Below are positions 57,937-64,000 of a DNA stretch of 64,000 bases, one piece after another (the stretch's first letter is position 1; every line of letters starts with the position of its first letter). The DNA is from Planctomycetota bacterium. GTDB lineage: Bacteria > Planctomycetota > UBA8742 > UBA2392. The notes under the pieces were generated by a model. It ran no database searches, was not told where the DNA came from, and saw nothing but the letters and a program-made list of their open reading frames with translations. Position numbers and translations under genes: made by a program. Where the stretch lies: assembly GCA_020638635.1 (NCBI GenBank), contig JACKIE010000001.1, positions 1 through 64,000 of the forward strand, in the 5' to 3' direction.

Positions 57937-59712
57937 ATGGTCGAAGCAGCCGCCCAGCCGCAGCGCCGCAAGCGCATCGCGATGGTCCACCCGAAGTTTC
58001 CGCCCTCGTTCTGGAGCTTCGGCTTCATCAAGGAAATCGGCGGCTTCAAGACCGTGATGCCGCCCCTGGGCCTGGCCACCCTGGCCGCGCTCACCCCGCC
58101 CGAGTACGACGTGGTGATCGTTGACGAGAACGTCGAGGACATCGACTTCGAGATCAACGCCGACCTGATCGTCATGTCCAGCATGGCGATCCAGGAAGAG
58201 CGCATGTTCGAGGTGGCCGACGAGTTCCGCCGCCGCGGCTACTTCGTGTGCATGGGCGGCCCCATCTGCAACGTGCTGCCCGGCCGTGCCCGCCCCCATT
58301 GCGACGTGCTGTTCGAGGGCGAAGGCGAGTACACCTGGAAGCAGTTCCTGCAGGAATGGGAAAAGGGCGAGCACAAGGACAACTACGTCCAGGAAGAGAA
58401 AGTAAACCTGGCCGACACGCCGCCGCCGCGCATCGACCTGCTGAAGACCAGCGCATACCGCGTAGGCTGCATCCAGACCACCCGCGGCTGCCCCTTCAAC
58501 TGCGAGTTCTGCGACATCATCGTCACCTACGGCCGCAAGGTGCGCAGCAAGCCGATCGAGAACGTAATCAAGGAGCTGCAGCAGTGGGCGGACGCCGGCG
58601 TCGATTTCGTGACGATCGCCGACGACAACCTGGTCGGCGACCGCATCTACGCCAAGAAGATGCTGAAGGCCGTGGGTGACTGGAACCGCGCCCGCAAGTA
58701 CCCGCTCAGCTTCTACATTGAAATGAGCGTGGACGCCTGCCGCGACGTCGAGCTGCTTGAGCTGCTGCGCTGGGCCAACGTGATCGAGGCCTTCCTTGGT
58801 ATTGAATCGCCGCGCTCCGACAGCCTGAAGGAAACCAAGAAGTTCCAGAACGCCGCCACCCCGCTGCTGGACGCTATCAAGATCATCCAGAGCTACGGCA
58901 TGGTGATCGCGGCCGGCATGATCGTCGGCTTCGACAACGACGACACCGGCATATTCGAAGACCAGTACCAGTTCCTGCAGCTGGCGGGCATCCCGGTCGC
59001 GATGCTCGGCATCCTGCAGGCGATCCCGCGCACGCCGCTGTATGAGCGGATCGAGAAGGCCGGCCGCCTGCGTTCCGCGGCGCAGGGCAACAACACGCTC
59101 AGCGTCACGAACATCGAGCCGCTGAAGATGAGCTACGACGAACTGGTGACCGGCTACCGCAACCTGTTCCTGCGTGCCTACACCTGGGACGCGATCGGCG
59201 AACGCTGGCTCAACAACGTGAAGCAGTGGGGTCCCAAGCGCGACGTGCCGCCCGTGCCGGGCAAGAAGGAAGGCGACAAGAACCCGGTGGATGAGCCCAC
59301 CCGCAAGTGGATCCAGAAGCCGCTGGGGCGCCCGCGTCCGCACCTGCTGCTGGCCACACTGCTGATCCTGAAGTACTACTTCGCCGGCGGCCGCGAGAAG
59401 CGCAACTTCGCGCTCAAGATGCTGTGGGGCACCCTGAAGTACCAGCCCTCGGCGATCATGCAGACCTTCAACTACCTGGCTTACTTCATCCACCTGCGCG
59501 AGTACGCCGACAAGGTGGTCGCCCGTGACGTGAAGTTCAACTACATGTTCGACGAGAAAAACCTTAGCGCCAAGAGCCTCGGTGAAGACGGCCACATCAA
59601 CATGGTCAAGCAGGAAAAGCGCAAGCAGACCAAGATCAACGTTAACGACGCCTACGAGGGCGCCGACGTGACGGCCGACGTTGCCGCCGACCTCGAGGTG
59701 GCAGCCAAGTAG
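57937..59712 (+). CDS. B12-binding radical SAM protein (DUF4070/HpnP-like)
   Basis: 591 residues. Residues 10-150 are a cobalamin-binding-type domain (MPPLGLATLAALTPPEYDVV, IVDENVEDI). The radical SAM cluster motif C-x3-C-x2-C is TRGCPFNCEFCDI (Cys185, 189, 192), followed by GRKVRSKPIENVIKELQ and a DUF4070-type C-terminal part (IPRTPLYERIEKAGRLR). FWSFGFIKEIGGFKTVMPPL recalls hopanoid methylases such as HpnP. It probably methylates or rearranges an unreactive carbon of a lipid; the substrate is not shown. No squalene-hopene cyclase with a DxDD motif is seen in the window. Confidence 0.9.
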   Translation: MVEAAAQPQRRKRIAMVHPKFPPSFWSFGFIKEIGGFKTVMPPLGLATLAALTPPEYDVVIVDENVEDIDFEINADLIVMSSMAIQEERMFEVADEFRRRGYFVCMGGPICNVLPGRARPHCDVLFEGEGEYTWKQFLQEWEKGEHKDNYVQEEKVNLADTPPPRIDLLKTSAYRVGCIQTTRGCPFNCEFCDIIVTYGRKVRSKPIENVIKELQQWADAGVDFVTIADDNLVGDRIYAKKMLKAVGDWNRARKYPLSFYIEMSVDACRDVELLELLRWANVIEAFLGIESPRSDSLKETKKFQNAATPLLDAIKIIQSYGMVIAAGMIVGFDNDDTGIFEDQYQFLQLAGIPVAMLGILQAIPRTPLYERIEKAGRLRSAAQGNNTLSVTNIEPLKMSYDELVTGYRNLFLRAYTWDAIGERWLNNVKQWGPKRDVPPVPGKKEGDKNPVDEPTRKWIQKPLGRPRPHLLLATLLILKYYFAGGREKRNFALKMLWGTLKYQPSAIMQTFNYLAYFIHLREYADKVVARDVKFNYMFDEKNLSAKSLGEDGHINMVKQEKRKQTKINVNDAYEGADVTADVAADLEVAAK

Positions 59713-59737
59713 GGACGCCGGACTTCAACACGTGAAA

Positions 59738-59770
59738 CCGGGGACGCCGCAAGCGTCCCCGGCTTCCTTG
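59738..59770 (+). terminator. Terminator after the radical SAM gene
   Basis: CCGGGGACGC (59738-59747) and GCGTCCCCGG (59753-59762) form a 10-bp stem with a CGCAA loop, followed by CTTCCTTG. Confidence 0.7.
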
Positions 59771-59843
59771 TATCGCCCCATTGTTCGCGAGTTTCCTTGC
59801 CCGCGCCCTCGATCTTCACCACAATGGTCACCGGAGGAGAGGC

Positions 59844-62045
59844 TTGAACCACCGCCACCTGCTTGCCGTTCTGCTGGTCGTGCTGCTTGTTGGCGGCGCG
59901 GCGGCGTGGTTCCTGGTTGGCGGCGAAGCCGCGTTTGAGCCGGCGGCCGAGGCAATCGCCGCCGGAGAGCAGTCGGACGCACTTACGCCGCTGGACGGCG
60001 AATCGACAACACCGCGCAACGCTCCCCCCACCGACACCGACGAGCCGCTCAGTCTTGGCGACACTCCTCTGCGCGACGCGACGGCCGGCGAAGGAGGACA
60101 AACCGGTCAACCCGGCGGCGACCCGGCCGCGGGCTCGAGTAGAGGCGCAACAGGCAACAGCGGCTCTCAACCGGCGGGAACCAGCCCCCCGCCGAACTCC
60201 GGCAACTCTACGCAGCCCCGGCAACCGCGCAGGCTGACTCCAGCTCAGCGCGAGGAGCAGCGCCGCCAGGCCACGGGCAGACCGGCACTGGCCGAGAAGC
60301 TGGGCCGTACGCCGGCCACCGGAAGCGAGAAGAACGAGCTGGCCAAGTCGCCCGAGCAGGAGAAGTGGGCCGAGCAGTGGTACGCCGAAGGCTTCACGCC
60401 GCCCGAGATGACGCCCACCCCCGTGCACGGCAAGATCATGAGCCAGGAGGCGCGCGAAGGCCTGGCCAAGGCCACCGTCGGCCTGATCAGCTTCTTCCCG
60501 CTGGATGGCGTGGCGGGCGGGCCGCTGCTGCCGGTGATCACCGAGTTCACCACGGATGACAACGGCTTCTTCGGCGGCGAGATCCCCGCCAGCAAGCTGG
60601 CGCCGCTCAACTACCCGCCGGTCGCGCTGGCCGTTACCTGGGAAGGCCACCGCATCGTGGCCGCCCTGCCGATCGAGACCCTTGAGGTCGGCAAGCAGAA
60701 CGAGTTCGGCATCTTCTGGGCGCCGGAAACGCCCTTCACGCTCAGGGCCAACGCCCAGCAGTTTGACGGCGACCTGAAGGTGGTCAGCACCGGCGAGCTG
60801 GACCCGCAGCGCTGGCACACCGCCAAGCGCGCCGAGGCGCTGGCATGGTTCCCCACCTTCGCCGTCGCCAAGGATGACCCCAAGCAGGGCGAAACCGGCC
60901 CGGCCAAGGGCTTCGCTGACGTGATCGGCACCTGGGACGGGCGCGACGCACCCTACCTGAGCCTGCTGAACGGCAGCCAGCTGGTGCAGACGCGCCGCGC
61001 CGCGCGTGCCAGCGTAGTCTCCAGCAAGAGCAGCGGCGGCGAGCTGCCGGCGCCCTTCGACGAGCTGGTGTTCGAGAACGACGCCCTGACGCCGATCGGC
61101 GGACAGGTGCTGGATGCCGAGGGCGCCGCCGTGGCGGGCGCCGTGGTGATCACCGTCGGCGACGCGATCTCGCAGACCGTCGTCAGCGACGCGGCCGGCT
61201 GGTTCTACTTCGAGGACCCGCCCGAGAAGACCAGCGCCCTGCGCTGCACCCACGCCGACTTCGTGGAAACGCAGGTGGCGCCTGTCAGCCCCGGTGACCC
61301 GGACGTGCGCATCACCCTGGCCGTGCGCCGCCCGCGCATCCAGATGTTCGTGACCGACAAGCTGACCCAGATCCCGCTCACCGAGCTGAGCGTGAAGGTG
61401 ATCGGCCTGCATCCCTGGGGCAAGAACGCCGGCAAGCCTATGCCGGAAGCCTTCACGCAGCTGACCTCAAGCGACGGTCACTTCCTGCTGGAGTGGGAAT
61501 ACGCGATCAAGTCGATCACGCTCGAGAAGCTGGGCTACTTCCCGAAGACGCTCAACGACCCCGATGCGATGCAGAGCGAGGGCGAGCTGCAAATCGAGCT
61601 CAGCCCCGGCCGCAAGCTGGAAGTGCGCCCGCGCGATTACACTAACGTCGAGCAGAGCGACCGCTGGTTCAAGGACGCCAAACCCGAAGACCCGGGCATC
61701 TACACGGCCTGGTCACACCACTGGATCGAGTGGGAGGTGGACTTCGGCGATGCGCCGGAAGAAGGCGAAGAGGGCGGCAGCTTCGACATGGTGCTGGGCT
61801 GCACCAACCAGGGCATCGTGGACAACGACTACCAGTTCGAAGTGGACGTGTACCTCGATGGCGTGAAAAAGGGCAAACTGGTGATCCTCGCCGACAGCCT
61901 GAACGAGCGCACCGCGCGCATCAGCCTCGGTAAGCTCAGCGGCGCGCACACCGTGCGCCTGGTGTGGACCAACGACAAGTGGATCCCGGACCAGCTCGAC
62001 GCCAACATCCGCTACGCCAGCCTCAAGTTCCTCGAACAGCCGTAG
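59844..62045 (+). CDS. Membrane-anchored protein with carboxypeptidase-regulatory-like domains
   Basis: 733 residues. The TTG at 59844 is preferred because a GGAGGAGAGG site lies just upstream and the product then opens with one membrane helix (LLAVLLVVLLVGGAAAWFLV). Residues 30-150 are Pro/Ser/Gly/Thr-rich linker. From about 410 a CarboxypepD_reg-like beta domain is clear (PIGGQVLDAEGAAVAGAVVI; DAAGWFYFEDPPEKTSALRC), then a second related one (TSSDGHFLLEWEYAIKSITL) and a beta-rich C-terminal domain. It is probably a periplasmic binding or scaffold protein. Function unknown. Confidence 0.8.
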   Translation: MNHRHLLAVLLVVLLVGGAAAWFLVGGEAAFEPAAEAIAAGEQSDALTPLDGESTTPRNAPPTDTDEPLSLGDTPLRDATAGEGGQTGQPGGDPAAGSSRGATGNSGSQPAGTSPPPNSGNSTQPRQPRRLTPAQREEQRRQATGRPALAEKLGRTPATGSEKNELAKSPEQEKWAEQWYAEGFTPPEMTPTPVHGKIMSQEAREGLAKATVGLISFFPLDGVAGGPLLPVITEFTTDDNGFFGGEIPASKLAPLNYPPVALAVTWEGHRIVAALPIETLEVGKQNEFGIFWAPETPFTLRANAQQFDGDLKVVSTGELDPQRWHTAKRAEALAWFPTFAVAKDDPKQGETGPAKGFADVIGTWDGRDAPYLSLLNGSQLVQTRRAARASVVSSKSSGGELPAPFDELVFENDALTPIGGQVLDAEGAAVAGAVVITVGDAISQTVVSDAAGWFYFEDPPEKTSALRCTHADFVETQVAPVSPGDPDVRITLAVRRPRIQMFVTDKLTQIPLTELSVKVIGLHPWGKNAGKPMPEAFTQLTSSDGHFLLEWEYAIKSITLEKLGYFPKTLNDPDAMQSEGELQIELSPGRKLEVRPRDYTNVEQSDRWFKDAKPEDPGIYTAWSHHWIEWEVDFGDAPEEGEEGGSFDMVLGCTNQGIVDNDYQFEVDVYLDGVKKGKLVILADSLNERTARISLGKLSGAHTVRLVWTNDKWIPDQLDANIRYASLKFLEQP

Positions 62046-62155
62046 CAATCAGTGGCATCGCCGCCAGTGGCACGCGCTTCCAGCGCGTGTGTAGTGCCAC
62101 GGCCCTCCGGGCCGTGCCACAGCCATGGACCAGAGGTCCATGGCACGAATCACGC
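62046..62155. repeat. REP-like palindromes
   Basis: GTGGCACGCGCTTCCAGCGC, GTGCCACGGCCCTCCGGGCC plus GTGCCAC, and CCATGGACCAGAGGTCCATG follow one another in the spacer between two convergent genes. GGCACGGCC words are shared with 23880. Confidence 0.75.
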
Positions 62156-62208
62156 TCTGGCCTGCCCGACGTAGCCTTGGCGCAGGCGGGAAGAGCGCAC
62201 CACAACCC

Positions 62209-64000
62209 CTACTTCGACCTGTCCGGGTACTTCGGCTTGGCCGGCGTCTTGGGCGGGTTGTCCTTCAGCTCCGTTAGCAGCTCCTCCACCGCGCGGTCCA
62301 GCTCCGGGTCTTCGCCGCGCGCGACCTTGGTCGGGTGCGCGATCACCTCGATGTCCGGGTCAACGCCGTAGCCTTCAATGACCCACTTGCCGGTCGTGTC
62401 GTAGATTCCGAAAGTCGGCGCGATCACCGTGCCGCCGTCGATCAGCGACGGCACGCCTGTATAGCCGATTAGCCCGCCCCAGGTGCGCGTGCCGATCAGC
62501 TTGCCGCAGCCCGCCTCCTTGAAGTACCAGGGGAACGCGTCGCCGCCGCTGCCCGCGCGGCCGTTGATCAGCATGGCCTTGGGCCCGTTGTGCGCGACCA
62601 TGGGCGACTGCCAGTCAGCGCCGTCGCGCACGCCCCAGTAGTTGAGGATCGGGCGGTTCAGCATCTCGACGAAGCGGTCGGGCAGCTGGCCGCCGCCGTT
62701 CCAGCGTTCGTCGATGATCAGCGCCTGCTTCTTGTATTGCGCGCGCATCTGACGCACCAGCTCGGTCTGGCCCTGGCGGCCGGTGTTGGGCACGTAGATG
62801 TACCCGACCTTGCCGCCGCTGGCCTTGTCCACGCGGGCGCGGGTTTGCTCAATGGCATCCAGGTAGCGCAGCCGCGACTCGCTCGCCATGGCGGTCACGT
62901 ACACGACGCGCGCGCCTTCGAGGCTGGGCTTGTCGTTCAGGGTCAGCGCCACCACCTTGCCGGCCATGCCCTGGAAGGCGGCCCACGGGTCTATTGACGT
63001 GTCAAGCTCAACGCCGTTCACCGCCAGCAGCCAGGAGCCCTGCGGGATGTCCAGCCCCGGCTCGCGCAGGGGCGAGCGCACCTCGCTGTCCCAGGCCGCG
63101 CCATCGTAGATGCGGCTGATGCGGTAGCGTCCCTGCTCAAGCGTGTAGTCGCAGCCCAGCATGCCGACGCTCAGCGACGGGCCGGACTCCGCGTCGCCGC
63201 CCCAGCGGTAGGTGTGCGAGGCGTTCAGCTCGCCGATCATCTCGCCCAGCAGGTAGTTGACGTCCCAGCGCGTCACGCACTGGTCCAGCAGCGCGCCGTA
63301 TTGCTCGCGCACCTTGGGCCAATCCACGCCGTGCATGTTGGGGTCATAGAAGTAGTCGCGCTGGATGCGCCAACCCTCGGTGAACAGCTGGCGCCACTCG
63401 GCCGCGGGCTCCACCGTGACCTGCAGGTCGGCCAGCGACAGGATGCTCTTGTCCTTCTTCTCGCCCTCGCCTTCCTCGCGGTTCCAGCGCATGCCGCCGC
63501 CGCCCGTGCCACGGATCTGCCAGTTGCCGCGGCTTTCGACCAGCATCTTCTTGCCGTCGGCCGTAACCTGGAAACTGCCGGCGTTTTCCTCAATGACTTT
63601 CTCTTCGCGCTCTTTCAGGTCGTAGCTGACGATCGCGCTGTTGCGGTCGGCGCTGCCCGTGCGCGGGTGGCGCAGGTACAGCAGCTTGCCCTCGATCGCC
63701 TGCAGTCGCGAGTAACGCCCGGCCTGTGCAGGCAGCTCTACCGCGCGGCGTTCGAAGTCGGCGAAGTCGATGACGACCGGCTTCACGGCCGCCTTGTCTT
63801 CTTTCTCCGGCTTCTTCTCCTCCTTGGCCTTCTCGTCGTCGTTGCGCGTGTGCAGCGGCGACTTCACGTCCTTGCGCAGGGGCACCGCCAGCAGCTTCGT
63901 GGTGTTCGTGTAGATCCAGGTGTTGTCGATGTCGCTGTAGATCGGCCGGTACTCGCGCCCCGACAGGAAGTACAGGTAGTCGCCGGCCGGGTCGAACGCC
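62209..64000 (-). CDS. Tricorn-type S41 protease, C-terminal part (cut by window end)
   Basis: The frame is open to base 64000, so the start lies beyond the window; at least 597 residues are present. The upstream part ends a beta-propeller (FDPAGDYLYFLSGREYRPIY). A Lys/Glu-rich link, the C1 helical domain (IQRDYFYDPNMHGVDWPKVR), a PDZ domain (QGSWLLAVNGVELDT) and the C2 catalytic core follow. Catalytic features: Ser-His in LNASHTYRWGGD, nucleophile Ser in GRAGSGGDAFPW, and the acidic region VIEGYGVDPDIEV. Tricorn proteases cut peptides from proteasome-like degradation. Confidence 0.93.
   Translation of the reverse strand, partial: AFDPAGDYLYFLSGREYRPIYSDIDNTWIYTNTTKLLAVPLRKDVKSPLHTRNDDEKAKEEKKPEKEDKAAVKPVVIDFADFERRAVELPAQAGRYSRLQAIEGKLLYLRHPRTGSADRNSAIVSYDLKEREEKVIEENAGSFQVTADGKKMLVESRGNWQIRGTGGGGMRWNREEGEGEKKDKSILSLADLQVTVEPAAEWRQLFTEGWRIQRDYFYDPNMHGVDWPKVREQYGALLDQCVTRWDVNYLLGEMIGELNASHTYRWGGDAESGPSLSVGMLGCDYTLEQGRYRISRIYDGAAWDSEVRSPLREPGLDIPQGSWLLAVNGVELDTSIDPWAAFQGMAGKVVALTLNDKPSLEGARVVYVTAMASESRLRYLDAIEQTRARVDKASGGKVGYIYVPNTGRQGQTELVRQMRAQYKKQALIIDERWNGGGQLPDRFVEMLNRPILNYWGVRDGADWQSPMVAHNGPKAMLINGRAGSGGDAFPWYFKEAGCGKLIGTRTWGGLIGYTGVPSLIDGGTVIAPTFGIYDTTGKWVIEGYGVDPDIEVIAHPTKVARGEDPELDRAVEELLTELKDNPPKTPAKPKYPDRSK

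Overview
The window is about 64 kb of GC-rich bacterial chromosome, densely coded on both strands. No rRNA, phage, plasmid or IS genes are visible. Several features point to the Planctomycetota or a close relative; this is inference from content, not a marker-gene placement. They are a TonB-like N-terminus fused to a squalene-cyclase-like repeat domain, many large secreted proteins of unknown function, a ThiD2-ThiE fusion, BshC of the bacillithiol pathway, an animal-type adenylosuccinate lyase, and many short palindromic intergenic repeats.

Layout. 1-5.0 kb: the end of a DinG-type helicase, a small lipoprotein, an RluA-family pseudouridine synthase, a Ser-rich/Tyr-rich/TPR secreted protein and two small unknown genes. 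5.2-12.9 kb: one ten-gene operon for an Mrp/Mbh-type cation/proton antiporter, with a recognisable promoter and three MrpD-like subunits. 13.0-20.4 kb, minus strand: a membrane protein, two LysM L,D-transpeptidases, ComF, a NUDIX hydrolase, an AI-2E-type permease carrying an EF-hand loop, and the TonB-like/cyclase-repeat protein. 20.4-26.3 kb: a repeat-rich, gene-poor stretch with an unknown gene, a surface protein of the choice-of-anchor D type, a frameshifted gene remnant between direct repeats, and an A/T-richer membrane-protein gene. 26.3-34.5 kb: bshC, a glycosyltransferase/methyltransferase pair, then three exported proteins (CAP domain, HEAT+VWA, degenerate peptidase-like). 34.6-43.7 kb: purB, thiD2-thiE, an unknown exported protein, a matrixin metalloprotease with its small partner, and a double-ATPase ABC protein. 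43.8-47.7 kb: tRNA-Leu(AAG), glnA, a two-gene HEPN module and a beta-carbonic anhydrase. 47.8-51.8 kb: four overlapping genes (C39-like peptidase, RLAN/RimK-type ATP-grasp ligase, GCS2-type carboxylate-amine ligase, N-formylglutamate amidohydrolase-like). 52-62 kb: two giant paralogous exported proteins, a small basic protein, a B12/radical-SAM enzyme and a carboxypeptidase-regulatory-domain protein. 62.2-64.0 kb: the C-terminal half of a tricorn-type protease, cut by the window end.

The strongest candidates for under-described biology are the ATP-grasp/GCS2/C39/NFGAH amidoligase operon, the HEPN two-gene module, the Mrp operon whose third D-type subunit has lost the key TM7 lysine, and the EF-hand inside the AI-2E permease. 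Intergenic DNA is also unusual. It holds GGGACAG-type palindromes, REP-like clusters and low-complexity strings that often fill whole intergenic spacers and sometimes enter the reading frame of a gene.
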